Assembly: GCA_007692755.1 (NCBI GenBank)
Contig: REBL01000263.1
Span: forward strand, 1-37,929
Length of the DNA stretch: 37,929 bases
Direction: 5' to 3'
From: Nodularia sp. (in: cyanobacteria)
Lineage (GTDB): Bacteria > Cyanobacteriota > Cyanobacteriia > Cyanobacteriales > Nostocaceae
Below, one piece after another: positions 26,416 through 36,692 of this stretch. The notes under the pieces are model-generated. The model was given only the letters and a program-made list of their open reading frames with translations. It searched no databases and was not told the origin of the DNA. The stretch's first letter is position 1. Every line of letters starts with the position of its first letter. Both the position numbers and the translations under genes were made by a program.

Positions 26416-26576
26416 ATATCTTACGCAGAGGCACAGAGGCGCAAAGAATTAAAAGTTTTAGATTCTCGATTTTAAATTGCATATTTTAGTTTAGCAACAC
26501 CTCAATTTTTAATTATTGACTGTAACTCCATACTTCATTTTTGCTGAGATATTTATAAATATTCATGTTCACCTAC

Positions 26577-29500
26577 TTATACCATTGCCAAAGAGGTTGT
26601 ATCCTGCTCTTCTTGATTAATCAAATTATTGACAATAGAGAGAAATTCATGCTCTAGATAAGGCTTAGTTAAGTAAGCATTTGCACCAAGTTCTTGGGCA
26701 AGCTGACGATGTTTTTCGGCACTGCGGGAAGTGAGTATGACTATGGGAATGTTGGCGAAATTAGGGTTTTGGCGAAGATTACTTAACAATTCAAAACCAT
26801 TCATTCGCGGCATTTCTAAGTCAGAGATAATCACCTGAATTTCTGCATGGCGTTGTAACTGTTCTAGGGCTTCTACACCATTTTGTGCCTGTATGACTTG
26901 ATACCCTGATTTTTGCAGCGTTAGAGAGAGGGTTTGTCTGAGACTAATGGCATCATCCACGACCAAAATCACTTTTGGAGCTTTGTAACTTGGCTTTAGA
27001 GAATGACTTGGTAGTGCTTCCACAGTACTTGTGGGCGCAGAGGCAGTCAATAAGGGCATATTTGGGGCAGTATACCCGGACATTGCCAAAGCTTTTTGGT
27101 CTGAAGGTTCAGCAGCTGGTAGTGCGGCAATATCCAGCTTAATTGGGCTTTCTTTCGACTCCAGCAGTACTATGGCATCAATTACTAAGATCAGATTACC
27201 GTTGGCTAAACTACTACAACCATAAACATATTTTGGCGGAGCGATCGCATTTCCTAAAGGTCTAATTACTAATTCTTGTTCCCCAATTATTTGGTCAACT
27301 TCTAAACCAAAAACGCCTTGATTTCGCCGTAGCAGCAGGACAGGATTTTTCATAACTCCTGCTTCAGAGATAATTGAGGTATTATCTAGTAAATTATCAC
27401 TATTAAATAATGAACCTTGATAGTTAATCAACTCAGAAAATTCATGGAGGCTAACTATAGTTTCATTATCATCTATATTCAAATGTAAAACTCTTTTACC
27501 TTCAAAGTCCTTGATGTGCTGATTAGACGGAATCAATATTTTTTCGATCCTGTCTAAAAGTAGAGCATAAACAATTCCTCCCGCCTGGACTAACATTAAT
27601 TTATCAGTGGTCATAGAAAAAGGTATTTTGAGGATAAAAGTTGTACCTTGATTAGGCAAAGATTGAACTGAAATAGAACCTTTGAGTGCTTGTAACTGAG
27701 AACGCACAATATCTAAACCCATACCACGGCCAGAAATTTCATTTACCTGATCCGCAGTGGATAATCCCGGAAAAAACATCAAATCTAACAATTCAGATTG
27801 ATCAGAGTGGGAAAAATGGCCTCTAGTGTCATCTTCCGCGATAAAATTAAGTTCGATAGCTTTCTTACGAATACTCTCAAAATTTAATCCCTGTCCATCA
27901 TCCCGAACTTCAATCACAGTTTGACTACCCTGATTATAGGCGCAAATTTCAATTGCTCCTTGTTCTGGTTTACCACGTTCTTGACGAAGTTTTGGAGATT
28001 CAATACCATGATCAAATGCATTCCGGACTAAGTGCAGTAAGGGTTCGTAAAGCTTTTCCGCAATTGCTTTATCAACCCGCACTTCTGTACCTGTGAGTTT
28101 CAATTCTACAAGTTTGTCGTAGACACTCGCCAGTTTTTTGACTAACTGGGGTAAGCGATTGAGGACATTCCCCAGAGGTGACAACCGCGCTTCTACTAAA
28201 TTATCTATGATACTAAAAGCTAAATTCTGTTTTTTATCACTAATTTGAGTAGCTTGTCTAAGCAATAAATCAAGGGATTCTGTAGTTTCTTGTAATTGCA
28301 TAACTTCTTCCATCGCTTCATGCAATGACAGATTAAATTCTGTATATATATCCATCTCCAAAGCATCAAATTTCACCGATGCAAAATTTTGTGTCGGTTG
28401 GGTTGTGAAATTTTGCATATGCAAAGGCAAATCTCTTAATTGATTTAACGTTGCTTGGTGTCTGCTAAATCGCTGTAATAACTGATCAAATATATCTTTG
28501 ATTTTTTCATCATATAATGTCCGGCGTTTCTGATGAATCAGTAATTCACCGGCTAGATAATTAAGGTGTTGTAGTGTGTCTACATCTACACGAATGAATG
28601 TCGGTTTTCGATAAGTGTTACTTTCTGGCGACTGGGATTCATCTTGTATTTGATCGTTGTGTTGTATAGTTACATCAGTAATAGCTTCAATGTCTGTTTC
28701 GAGAATATCTGCAACCACCTGTTCACTGATAGCTAATGATTGATTAACTTCTGCTTCATCGGTGAGGTTTGGCTCAGATACTTCTCCCCATATTTCCTCG
28801 ACCAAGCTATCGTTTACGGGTAATTGAGAATTTGATATTTCTTTAAAAACTAGCAATTGCCGTAATTTAGGACTGTCCAGCCAATTTTTCTCTTGTGTAT
28901 TAACAGGGGGATAATTTTTATATTCTTTTGCTAACGCCTGGATTTGGCTTTGTAATGTTTGAGTTAAAAGGATATAACTTTCAGATTTATCTGATCTATA
29001 TTCAAATTTAGTAACTGCTAGCAAAATTATTAAAATTATCCCGTGGCGATAAAGGCGAAAATTATAGCTGTCTTCTTCATCTTGGACAAAATTTAAAAAA
29101 TCACTCAACCAATTAGTAATATAATCTATGGGGTTATCTGTTTCTGATTTGGGAATTAGCAAAGATAACTCAAGTTCTTGTTCTGGTATTTCCATATGGT
29201 GATTAAACCAGCCAAAAATATAGTAAATTACTTTTAAATATAATTTGGCAGTTGTTGGTTTTATCGGCTCATTTTTAGTATTACCAGATGCCGTTAAAAA
29301 CTTATAAAATTCTTCAGCATTACTGAGAAAGTTGCCTGTAGAGCCAGATAACTCTTCATCTACCACGGTTGTGAGTTTTTGCCATTCTGGCGAAGGTGCG
29401 CCGCCACAAGTGCGATCGCCTCCTAGTACGTCTTTTTGTGCCTGCTGTAAGTCTAGAAGAGCTAGTTTAGCAATCTCATCTACTTGTTCAGGGTGGGCTT

Positions 29501-30149
29501 GTAATGCGGCAATCATTGTCCGAGAAATTTCTTGCAACCCAGGTAAATTTAAAGATTCTGCTAATCCCAGAAATACCTCAGCCTGAGAAATTAAAAAATC
29601 TTGCAACTCTTGATTATCGGGTGGATTATTAATAGCTTCAGAAATACTTTCTAAACGCTGTTTTACACCAGATTCAAAAATTGATTGTACAATATCAAAT
29701 CCCAATTCCTCAGAAGTGGGAATATGAGTTTCACTACCATAAGCATCACCAAGTTTTTCTTGCAATTGAGCAAAAACTAAAGTAGCTCTTTGCAGAAGTT
29801 CTTCATTATTAACGGTACTATCTGTCAGTTCTGTAGTTAGGGCTAGGCTCAGACATTCATAAGCTTGAAATAAGAGTGTTTGCAATTCAGTATCAATCAC
29901 CACATCGGGATTATAAAGAGCTTTAAACACATCTTCTAGAGAATGGGAGATCATCTTAATAATCTCTAGCCCAACGTTAGCAGAGCCGCCTTTAAGCGTA
30001 TGAGTTGCCCGCATTAACTTATGAACTTTAGCAATAGTAAATTCTTCTGATAAGCTAAACAGTTCTTGCTCAATAATTTGCAATAAATCTGGTGCTTCTG
30101 CCAGAAAATATATATAACCTTGTTCGCGAATTTCAGCATCTGTAATCAT
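26577..30149 (-). CDS. pixL: CheA-type hybrid histidine kinase of a Pix/Ptx phototaxis system
   Basis: Central kinase of the phototaxis pathway, 1190 residues. It has an N-terminal Hpt domain with His50 in RATHTLKGGSANVG, a long variable linker (about 230-550), CheA dimerization helices (VDTLQHLNYLAGELLIHQ, about 558 on) and the ATPase with HLVRNAFDHGIES (about 704-716), VRDDGQGL and GRGMGLDIV. A CheW-like domain (about 870-1000) and a C-terminal receiver (from about 1058, VILVVDDA, phospho-Asp in IISDLEMPRMNG) complete it. All expected motifs are intact. It is the last gene of the pix cluster but is separated from pixJ by a four-helix-bundle gene. HmpE-like CheA paralogues share the design; the bilin-GAF MCP next to it indicates PixL/PtxE. 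Confidence 0.9.
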   Translation of the reverse strand: MITDAEIREQGYIYFLAEAPDLLQIIEQELFSLSEEFTIAKVHKLMRATHTLKGGSANVGLEIIKMISHSLEDVFKALYNPDVVIDTELQTLLFQAYECLSLALTTELTDSTVNNEELLQRATLVFAQLQEKLGDAYGSETHIPTSEELGFDIVQSIFESGVKQRLESISEAINNPPDNQELQDFLISQAEVFLGLAESLNLPGLQEISRTMIAALQAHPEQVDEIAKLALLDLQQAQKDVLGGDRTCGGAPSPEWQKLTTVVDEELSGSTGNFLSNAEEFYKFLTASGNTKNEPIKPTTAKLYLKVIYYIFGWFNHHMEIPEQELELSLLIPKSETDNPIDYITNWLSDFLNFVQDEEDSYNFRLYRHGIILIILLAVTKFEYRSDKSESYILLTQTLQSQIQALAKEYKNYPPVNTQEKNWLDSPKLRQLLVFKEISNSQLPVNDSLVEEIWGEVSEPNLTDEAEVNQSLAISEQVVADILETDIEAITDVTIQHNDQIQDESQSPESNTYRKPTFIRVDVDTLQHLNYLAGELLIHQKRRTLYDEKIKDIFDQLLQRFSRHQATLNQLRDLPLHMQNFTTQPTQNFASVKFDALEMDIYTEFNLSLHEAMEEVMQLQETTESLDLLLRQATQISDKKQNLAFSIIDNLVEARLSPLGNVLNRLPQLVKKLASVYDKLVELKLTGTEVRVDKAIAEKLYEPLLHLVRNAFDHGIESPKLRQERGKPEQGAIEICAYNQGSQTVIEVRDDGQGLNFESIRKKAIELNFIAEDDTRGHFSHSDQSELLDLMFFPGLSTADQVNEISGRGMGLDIVRSQLQALKGSISVQSLPNQGTTFILKIPFSMTTDKLMLVQAGGIVYALLLDRIEKILIPSNQHIKDFEGKRVLHLNIDDNETIVSLHEFSELINYQGSLFNSDNLLDNTSIISEAGVMKNPVLLLRRNQGVFGLEVDQIIGEQELVIRPLGNAIAPPKYVYGCSSLANGNLILVIDAIVLLESKESPIKLDIAALPAAEPSDQKALAMSGYTAPNMPLLTASAPTSTVEALPSHSLKPSYKAPKVILVVDDAISLRQTLSLTLQKSGYQVIQAQNGVEALEQLQRHAEIQVIISDLEMPRMNGFELLSNLRQNPNFANIPIVILTSRSAEKHRQLAQELGANAYLTKPYLEHEFLSIVNNLINQEEQDTTSLAMV

Positions 30150-30158
30150 AATAAGGCA

Positions 30159-30188
30159 GTGGGGAGTGGGAGTGGGAATTGGGAATTG
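30159..30188. repeat. GTGGGAG/GGGAATT heptad-type repeat, left flank of the four-helix-bundle gene
   Basis: A G-rich degenerate heptad run (GTGGGGAGTGGGAGTGGGAA, then TTGGGAATTG) lies between the four-helix-bundle stop and the pixL start. It faces the CCCTACT array at 30590-30617 in opposite orientation. Confidence 0.6.
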
Positions 30189-30198
30189 TAAAAATTGC

Positions 30199-30588
30199 CT
30201 ATTCCCTATTCTCCTTTTTCTCTAAAGAACGAATGAGCGCCCGGAGTAGTTTTCCTACAGATTCACACTGTTTCAAAATTGGACTGGCTGATTGAGGATC
30301 TGTAAGTTGAATTTTGGCTCTACATGATAGTAACAAATGAGTTTCTAGTTCTTTGAGAGAGCCTTGTGCTATGCGTAAAAATTTTATGTACTCCAAGCGA
30401 TATTCCCTTCCATAGCCCTCAGCAATATTTGCTGGAATTGATGTAGATGCTCTACGAATTTGTGAAGTCATTCCGTAGAGTTCCTCTTTTGGAAACGTCA
30501 TTGTTAGCTCATAGCAAGCTTCAGCTAAATTCATCCCTTCTTGCCAAACTGTTAAATCTTGATAAGAGCGAATTTGATAACTTGTCAT
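30199..30588 (-). CDS. Four-helix-bundle protein (S23/IVP family, Avd-like fold)
   Basis: A 129-residue protein of the four-helix-bundle family (TIGR02436/PF05635), originally found in intervening sequences of 23S rRNA genes. Visible hallmarks are YQDLTVWQEGMNLA near the N-terminus, FPKEELYGMTSQIRRASTSI and the conserved IPANIAEGYGR, followed by a long helix with FLRIAQGSLKELETHLLL. Its biochemical role is unknown; some relatives act as Avd in diversity-generating retroelements, but no reverse transcriptase is near. It lies inside the pix operon between pixJ and pixL, flanked by oppositely oriented heptad arrays. The upstream array supplies purine-rich AGGGA sequences directly before its ATG. 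This looks like a mobile cassette inserted in an operon. Confidence 0.9.
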   Translation of the reverse strand: MTSYQIRSYQDLTVWQEGMNLAEACYELTMTFPKEELYGMTSQIRRASTSIPANIAEGYGREYRLEYIKFLRIAQGSLKELETHLLLSCRAKIQLTDPQSASPILKQCESVGKLLRALIRSLEKKENRE

Positions 30589-30589
30589 T

Positions 30590-30617
30590 CCCTACTCCCT
30601 ACTCCCTACTCCCTACT
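30590..30617. repeat. Tandem CCCTACT heptads (4 copies), right flank of the four-helix-bundle gene
   Basis: Four perfect, contiguous CCCTACT units fill the short gap between the pixJ stop and the four-helix-bundle start. On the minus strand they read AGTAGGG and form the region where its ribosome site should be. Confidence 0.85.
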
Positions 30618-30627
30618 TTCCGATTAA

Positions 30628-33600
30628 TTAATTGACTTTAAACTTACTAGCAGTTGCTAATAACCCTTGTGCCATTCCTGATAAATCTTGCAAGATAGCA
30701 GAAATTTCTTGAGATTCGGTAAAAGTTTTGTTAGCAATTTCTGCTACATCTTGCATTGATGCTGTCACTGTTACAGATTGTCCCATTTGTTGTTGAGTGG
30801 CTGCGGTAATTCGTTGAATTAGCTGACTGATTTCGGCAGTTGCAGAAACAATTTCGTTCAAGTTTTGGCGAGTTTCACCGACGAAGTTTGTCCCTTCTAC
30901 TACTTGCTGAATTCCTGTTTCCATCGCTACTGCTACTTCTCCAGTTTCAGTTTGAATTTCTTGGACTAATTTTTCAATTTCAATTGTGGCGGTGGCTGAT
31001 TGGCGAGATAAAGAACGAACTTCATCGGCTACAACTGCAAAGCCTTTACCATATTCACCGGCACGAGTGGCTTCAATGGCTGCATTTAACGCCAGTACGT
31101 TGGTCTGTGTGGCGAAACTACTGATGAGATTCACCACTTTGGAGATTTTTTGCGAAGATTCACTGAGGCGTTTAATTTTTTTACTGGTTTGGGCGACGGT
31201 TTCACGAATCCCTTGGATGGCTTTAACAGTTTGGTTCATGGCTGCATCACCAGACTCTACGGTTTGGTTAGCTTTTTGCAACGCCACTTGCACCAAATCA
31301 GCGTTAGTTACCACAGCTTGGGTAGAGTCTACCATCTGTTGAATATCCTTGAGGGCTGTGGTAATTTCTTCGGATTGTTGTTGGGCGAGATTTGTCAGTC
31401 CAGTCAGTGAAGCATCACTAGTGCTGGAAGTTTGGGCTACTTTTTGGGAAGTTGTTTGTACTTGGATGACAATTTGCCGCAGCGCTTGCAAAGTATTGTT
31501 ATAGGCATCCGCAATTGTACCTAGTTCGTCTTCGGTAATGGGGGCGCGGACTGTTAAATCTCCATCTAAGGCTGGTCTGAGGGCTGTTAGCAGTTGAATA
31601 GATCGTTGTTGCAATAATTCTTTGGCGGCTTTTTCTCGTGCTGCGGCTTCTGCTAGTTTGGCTGATTGTGCTTGCAGTTGTTGCAAATATTCAGTTTGTT
31701 GTAATGCTAACCCTAGTTGGTCGCCAATACGTCCTAATAAACTAACTTGCGATTCTTCCCAATCACGAGGGCCGGAATTTTGATAAGCTGCGAACAAGCC
31801 CCACAATTGTTCCCCAGAGAATATAGGAACTATGACATAAGCTTTGATTTCAAATTGCTCTAAAATTTCAATGTGGCAAGGTGAATGGTCTACTTGATAG
31901 ATATTATTAGCAATAAAGCTTTCACCTTTGGCATAGCGACCTCCCTGAGTTTCTTGTAAGTGGCTATCATCCCAAACGGTTTTGATATCAATTCCTACGA
32001 GTTTTACCCAATTTTGTCCTACTGATTCAGCGATAAATTCACCACCCCAATCAGGCTTGAAGCGGTAAACTGAGACGCGATCGCATCGTAGTAATTGGCG
32101 GACTTCTTGAGTGGCTGTTTTGAAAATTTCGTCTACATCTAAGGATTGGCGAATGCGGTTAACTATCTTAGTAACAGCTTTTTCTTCTTCGGCTATGGTC
32201 GCTAATTTCTCAGATTTTACCTGTACTTGTTCGAGATAATCTATTTGAGATTTTGCTAGGCTAAATTGCAGGGCTATTTGAGTTAAAAAGTTAACTTCCC
32301 AGGACTGCCATTCACGAGAACCAGAATTTTGATAAGCTCCAAATAATCCCCATAATTTATCACCAAATAATATCGGTACAATGATATAAGCTTTGGCTTC
32401 AAACTGCTCTAAAATCTCGATATGACAAGGCGCAAGTCCTATGGTGTAAGTGTCATTAACCACAAAGGTTTCCCCTTTGCTATAACGTCCTCCCTGAGTT
32501 TCTTGTAAGTAGGTATCATCTAAAACGGTTTTGATATCGGGTCCTACTAATTTCACCCAATTGTTACCTACTGACTCAGCTATAAATTCACCACCCCAAT
32601 CATCCCTGAAGCGATAAACTGCGACGCGATCGCATCGCAATGATTGGCGGACTTCCTGAGTAGTAGTTTTAAAGAAACTGTTTACATCTGAAGCTTGGCG
32701 AATGCGGTTAATTGTCTTGGTTAGAGCTTTTTCTTGGGCAGCAATTTGAACTAATTGCTCAGATTTAAGCTGCACTTGTTCCAGATATTCACCTTGGGAA
32801 ATAGCTACACCAAATTGCAAGCCAATTTGAGTCAAAAAGCTCACTTGCCAGTTTTGCCATTCACGTGGACCAGAATTTTGATAAGCTGCCAATAAACCCC
32901 ACAATTGTTCCCCAGAAAAAATCGGAACAATGATATAGGCTTTCATTTGAAATTGTTCTAAAATATCAATGTGGCATTGAGCATGACCCATTTGATAGAT
33001 GTCATTGACTGCAAAGCTTTCACCCTTAGCATAACGTCCGCCTTGGGTTTCTTGTAAGTGTGAATCTTCCCAGACCATTTTGAAATCTGGCGTGACCATT
33101 TTGATCCAACCTTCACCCACTGACTCTGAGACAAACTCGCCACTCCAGTCAGGTTTGAAGCGGTAAACACCGACGCGATCGCACCGCAATAATTGGCGAA
33201 TTTCTTGAGTGGTAGTTTGAAAGATTTTATCAACGCTTGATACCCGCAAAATCTTATCGATAACTTTGGCTACCGATTTTTTTGCTAATGTTTGTTGTTG
33301 TAATTCTTTTTCGTATTCAAAGGTTTTTAATGTGTAAGTCAGTTCTGTACTAATTTGAGATAGTAGGGTAGTTTCAGACTCTTGCCATTGGCGGATGGAA
33401 TCACAATTATGGATGGCTAATAAGCCCCAGACTTTCCCCTCAACGACTATGGGTGAAGTTAAACTAGATTTAACTTGAAATTTTTCTAACAGTTGCTTTT
33501 GATAAGGTGTCAGTTGTACCTGATTAATATCATTAATAGCTACGGGTTCTAAATAGTCTTCACTGGTATATAAACCAAACAGAATACCGGGAAGATTTTC

Positions 33601-33942
33601 ATTGAGAGTCGGTGTCCAACCTCTGGTTCTAGACTCTGATAAAACCGTACCAGACTCAAGAGAAGTAAAGCGATAAATCAAGGCGCGATCGCAAACAATT
33701 TTTGCCCTGATTTGTGCCACAGTAACTTGAAGTAATGTATCAATATCTGAGGCTTGACGCATCCGAGTTGTAATGTCTTGCAACTGTCGCCGCAAATTTT
33801 TAAATTCCTGGGAAATTGCATCGACTTCAGCAGAATTGCCAGCAACATTGGCTATATGATTGCCACCATTTTGATTTTCTAATTGTTTTAATTCAGTAGT
33901 CTTAGGCTCGTTTTCTTGGTTGTTATGATATGTGACTGTCAT
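30628..33942 (-). CDS. pixJ: Cyanobacteriochrome phototaxis receptor, four GAF domains plus MCP domain (PixJ type)
   Basis: Photoreceptor that signals light to the CheW/CheA pair. The 1104-residue protein starts at ATG 33942 with GAGGG about 9 bases upstream. It has GAF1 (about 70-205, no bilin Cys), three bilin-type GAFs with Cys323, Cys506 and Cys689, each in a CHI motif and spaced exactly 183 residues apart, a HAMP-like segment (about 800-850) and the methyl-accepting domain with the hairpin tip [25 protein letters not shown]2 and GAF4 have the WxDxH pocket of red/green cyanobacteriochromes (Trp291-Asp293-His295; Trp657-Asp659-His661). GAF3 differs: Leu474-Asp476-Tyr478. No membrane helix is seen, so the receptor appears cytoplasmic. 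The four-GAF design matches Anabaena PixJ. Confidence 0.95.
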   Translation of the reverse strand: MTVTYHNNQENEPKTTELKQLENQNGGNHIANVAGNSAEVDAISQEFKNLRRQLQDITTRMRQASDIDTLLQVTVAQIRAKIVCDRALIYRFTSLESGTVLSESRTRGWTPTLNENLPGILFGLYTSEDYLEPVAINDINQVQLTPYQKQLLEKFQVKSSLTSPIVVEGKVWGLLAIHNCDSIRQWQESETTLLSQISTELTYTLKTFEYEKELQQQTLAKKSVAKVIDKILRVSSVDKIFQTTTQEIRQLLRCDRVGVYRFKPDWSGEFVSESVGEGWIKMVTPDFKMVWEDSHLQETQGGRYAKGESFAVNDIYQMGHAQCHIDILEQFQMKAYIIVPIFSGEQLWGLLAAYQNSGPREWQNWQVSFLTQIGLQFGVAISQGEYLEQVQLKSEQLVQIAAQEKALTKTINRIRQASDVNSFFKTTTQEVRQSLRCDRVAVYRFRDDWGGEFIAESVGNNWVKLVGPDIKTVLDDTYLQETQGGRYSKGETFVVNDTYTIGLAPCHIEILEQFEAKAYIIVPILFGDKLWGLFGAYQNSGSREWQSWEVNFLTQIALQFSLAKSQIDYLEQVQVKSEKLATIAEEEKAVTKIVNRIRQSLDVDEIFKTATQEVRQLLRCDRVSVYRFKPDWGGEFIAESVGQNWVKLVGIDIKTVWDDSHLQETQGGRYAKGESFIANNIYQVDHSPCHIEILEQFEIKAYVIVPIFSGEQLWGLFAAYQNSGPRDWEESQVSLLGRIGDQLGLALQQTEYLQQLQAQSAKLAEAAAREKAAKELLQQRSIQLLTALRPALDGDLTVRAPITEDELGTIADAYNNTLQALRQIVIQVQTTSQKVAQTSSTSDASLTGLTNLAQQQSEEITTALKDIQQMVDSTQAVVTNADLVQVALQKANQTVESGDAAMNQTVKAIQGIRETVAQTSKKIKRLSESSQKISKVVNLISSFATQTNVLALNAAIEATRAGEYGKGFAVVADEVRSLSRQSATATIEIEKLVQEIQTETGEVAVAMETGIQQVVEGTNFVGETRQNLNEIVSATAEISQLIQRITAATQQQMGQSVTVTASMQDVAEIANKTFTESQEISAILQDLSGMAQGLLATASKFKVN

Positions 33943-33990
33943 TGTAAAAACCCTCAATAATTGTTAATAGTATTCAGTAGTTAAAGAAAA

Positions 33991-34464
33991 TTAATTATTA
34001 ATAGTCCACAGCGGAGATTGAATAATCGCTGTCGCATCCAAATTTAATAGCATCTCCTCCGCACTATTAATAAAGTATCCTTTCAAGAAAGGCGACATGG
34101 CTGGATAGAATAATTCCGCAGATGGAGGTTTAATTTGATTGGTATCTAGCCATTCAATATCCATCAGAGACCGCACCAATAGACCTAAATATTTACCCTC
34201 CTGTTCCAACACAATCGCCATCATATTTGAGAGAAAATTTGCTCCTTGCAAAACTGGTGGATAACCCAGCATTTCCTCTAAATCAACTAACCAAAGCATC
34301 TCGCCACGCCAGTTATAGATTCCCAAAACACAACTTGGCATCTGGGGAACGCCACATATATCCGTTAGGGAAACTTGAAATACCTCTGTAATCTGCTGTA
34401 AAGAAATTACGGCTGTATCTCTTGCACCTAAGTTCAAACTTAAAAATTTTTGCTTGTTATCCAA
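33991..34464 (-). CDS. pixI: CheW-type coupling protein of the Pix system
   Basis: A 157-residue CheW-domain protein that connects PixJ with PixL. Family features are DTAVISLQQITEVFQVSL, the conserved CVLGIYNWRGEMLWLVDLEEMLG and GLLVRSLMDIEWLD. The start is TTG at 34464, supported by AAAGGA about 10 bases upstream and the lack of a suitable ATG. It ends 48 bases before pixJ, consistent with one transcript. Confidence 0.9.
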   Translation of the reverse strand: MDNKQKFLSLNLGARDTAVISLQQITEVFQVSLTDICGVPQMPSCVLGIYNWRGEMLWLVDLEEMLGYPPVLQGANFLSNMMAIVLEQEGKYLGLLVRSLMDIEWLDTNQIKPPSAELFYPAMSPFLKGYFINSAEEMLLNLDATAIIQSPLWTINN

Positions 34465-34613
34465 AGTTATTTTTCCTTTGATATAGATACTTACTTTAAG
34501 TCAAAAAACTTTTAGATTTTAAATCTCAGATTAATACCACAGACAAATACGGAGATTGTACCATTCAGAAACCATTAATAAATTAATTCCAAATAGTAAC
34601 AACAACTCCACTT

Positions 34614-34976
34614 TTATTTCAGCAATTTTTTCAGAGTAACTACTAATTCTTCGGGATTTATAGGTTTAGCAAGATAAGCTTCAGCGCCTAGCATATTTCC
34701 CCAAATTTTATCTACATCACTATTTTTAGTTGAGCAAAAAACAATAGGTATTTTGCTCGTGTCAGGATTATTTTTCAATTCTCGGCAAATTTCAAATCCG
34801 CTTTTACCTGGTAAAATTACATCAAGAAATATCAAATCCGGCTTAGTTCTGTCTATTTTGCCCTGAACTTCTTCGCTACTTGTAGCGCTAATCACGTAAT
34901 AACCTGCTTGTTGCAAGTAACGACTAATGATTTCCATATCGGTCAAACCATCTTCAACGACTAAAACAGTATTCAT
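34614..34976 (-). CDS. pixH: CheY-type response regulator of the Pix system
   Basis: Stand-alone receiver of 120 residues with no output domain. It has the acidic pair in VLVVEDGLTD, phospho-Asp in LIFLDVILPGKSG, Ser as the switch residue (VFCSTKNS) and Lys in YLAKPINPEE. ATG 34976 is preferred, with ACAGG about 9 bases upstream; an in-frame GTG at 34985 would add three residues. It lies between the PATAN-receiver gene and the CheW gene, the usual pixG-H-I order. Its target is expected to be the type IV pilus machinery. Confidence 0.9.
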   Translation of the reverse strand: MNTVLVVEDGLTDMEIISRYLQQAGYYVISATSSEEVQGKIDRTKPDLIFLDVILPGKSGFEICRELKNNPDTSKIPIVFCSTKNSDVDKIWGNMLGAEAYLAKPINPEELVVTLKKLLK

Positions 34977-35299
34977 GGTCAGCACCTGTAAAGAAAGTTA
35001 TTTGTTTTGAGAATGAAAATACAAAACTATGTGTTTACACCATACAAACACCAATGGAGAGTTTGATTCAATTGTGCTTGATAAGCTCTATATTTGTAAC
35101 AGAGAAAATACTATGTTCTAACCTTTTATAAATCTTATAGCTACGTAATTATCTGTGGATGCTACCTTTACTGTCGGTAACTATTATTACACTTACTAGA
35201 CTATTTAGGTATAAATAGGCACATTTTTTCCATGCCTACATCTGAACCTAATTAATTCTTCCCTGATCTACAGAGGTGATTAATTCAGTTTCTACTAGG

Positions 35300-35393
35300 C
35301 TAGTACCGCCGTGAAGTCAAAAATCAAAAAGCTTATAAAATGGGCTTTTCATGGATTTTGAATGGTCTGTTTATTTACGCCGACTTGTACTAG
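35300..35393. mobile_element. MITE-like element, copy 2, inside the pix cluster
   Basis: A 94-bp element bounded by CTAGTAC and GTACTAG. Its right 52 bases match the element at 17422-17556 at 46 of 52 positions, including the central ATTTTGAATGGTCTGT. It sits in the 504-base gap between pixG and pixH; the rest of that gap is AT-rich and I see no gene in it. Confidence 0.75.
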
Positions 35394-35480
35394 AATAGAA
35401 ATGTTACTTGAGTTATAAACAAACTTTGTCAAGGGAGTTTTTTAAATTAATTTCCCAAAACAATATCAATAGTCAAATCT

Positions 35481-36692
35481 TTAATGACAAACCTTTAAAT
35501 GAGTTCGATCTAGTCTTTTTTTCGTCTGAGGTTGAGCCTGGACAGGTAAATACTTACGTACTACACTCATTACTTTATCTGATGATACAGGTTTAGTCAT
35601 AAAATCCGTAGCACCGACCACCTTAGCTCTGACTCGATCCAAAAGACCATCATTTCCCGTTAAGATAATCACAGGTGTGTTGCTGAAGGCTGAAATTCGG
35701 CGCAACTGAGTACAAATTTCATACCCATTAGCAACCGGCATAACTAAATCTAAAAAAATTAGGTCTGGCTTATCTTGAATTAGGGTTGGTAAAGCTTGTA
35801 CAGCATCTTGAATTTTAATAAACCTCAGTCCATGTGAGACCATAATTTCCTCTAGAATCTTACAAATCTGAGGGCTATCATCCACGCAAGCTACCAATGG
35901 CGCAGTTGGTTTCTGGACTGGGCTGGAAACAGGGTTGTGTTTAACTGTTGCAACTGACAAAGGCAAATCAGGTACTTCTACCAGTTCAATAATACCTTTG
36001 AGAATATAGGGAAGTAATGAACGGGTGACAGGGACAATACCCTGCTTCATTCTGGCTGCTAAATCTCGCAGCGTATATTTGCCATTAATCAAACTGACAA
36101 AGTTTTTGTAAACAGATTCACTTACCTGTTTCTGGAGTTGTTCTGCTTTCCGCAGAATTGGCGCTAAGTCGGGAGAAAAATTAGCCAAGCCAGCTTCAGA
36201 CCAAGTTTTCCACTCGTCTTGCATCTGTTTCATAGAGACATTTGCACTCGTGAAACTCATTGGTGTTTCTAGGACAACTTCCTGGATGCGATCGCAACTT
36301 GCAGAAACAAAATTTGTTTGTTGAGCTAAATCAAATAACAGTTCTGCTACTGTGTTCTCTACAAAGGCATGAATTTGTTCTCGTTGAATTTTCTGTCTTT
36401 TATACAAAATTTCTAGGATGCGATAATCCCAGTAATCGATTTCTATATCTTCTTTACGTAAATTTAACTTATCTACATCAATTTGGGGGCAGTATTGCGC
36501 CATATTTCGTCGCCAGCGCCGGAAAGGATGGCTTCCTCCTGTTGCCCAAACTATCCGTCCTAAACGATAGTAAAAAATCCATTTGTGTCCCTTAGTACTT
36601 TTAATATTCAGATAGCCATTGTACTGTAATTGAGTACAAGTTTTAAACTCATGAAGTATATTATTTGATATCATCATATCCTGGTGGCTCAT
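35481..36692 (-). CDS. pixG: PatA/PixG-type regulator (PATAN domain plus C-terminal receiver)
   Basis: First gene of the phototaxis cluster, 403 residues. The N-terminal part (about 1-230) is a PATAN/DUF4388-type domain: it opens with a small strand-rich module (LQYNGYLNIKSTKGHKWIFYY, then the GRIVWATGG turn) and continues with helices (ENTVAELLFDLAQQTN). The receiver (about 265-385) has VACVDDSP, phospho-Asp in LIFLDLVMPVANGYE, Thr in VIILTGNDG and Lys in FMTKPVSS. AAAGGA precedes ATG 36692. PatA itself acts in heterocyst patterning, but the clustered CheY/CheW/MCP/CheA genes place this one in motility. It lies 504 bases from pixH, with a MITE in between. Confidence 0.9.
   Translation of the reverse strand: MSHQDMMISNNILHEFKTCTQLQYNGYLNIKSTKGHKWIFYYRLGRIVWATGGSHPFRRWRRNMAQYCPQIDVDKLNLRKEDIEIDYWDYRILEILYKRQKIQREQIHAFVENTVAELLFDLAQQTNFVSASCDRIQEVVLETPMSFTSANVSMKQMQDEWKTWSEAGLANFSPDLAPILRKAEQLQKQVSESVYKNFVSLINGKYTLRDLAARMKQGIVPVTRSLLPYILKGIIELVEVPDLPLSVATVKHNPVSSPVQKPTAPLVACVDDSPQICKILEEIMVSHGLRFIKIQDAVQALPTLIQDKPDLIFLDLVMPVANGYEICTQLRRISAFSNTPVIILTGNDGLLDRVRAKVVGATDFMTKPVSSDKVMSVVRKYLPVQAQPQTKKRLDRTHLKVCH

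Noticed and set aside
30199..30588. Avd protein of a diversity-generating retroelement
   Set aside because: No reverse transcriptase, template repeat or variable target gene is seen; only the shared four-helix-bundle fold supports the idea.
30447..30635. 62-codon frame opposite the four-helix-bundle gene
   Set aside because: It lies antisense to a clear gene and runs through the heptad array; a shadow frame.
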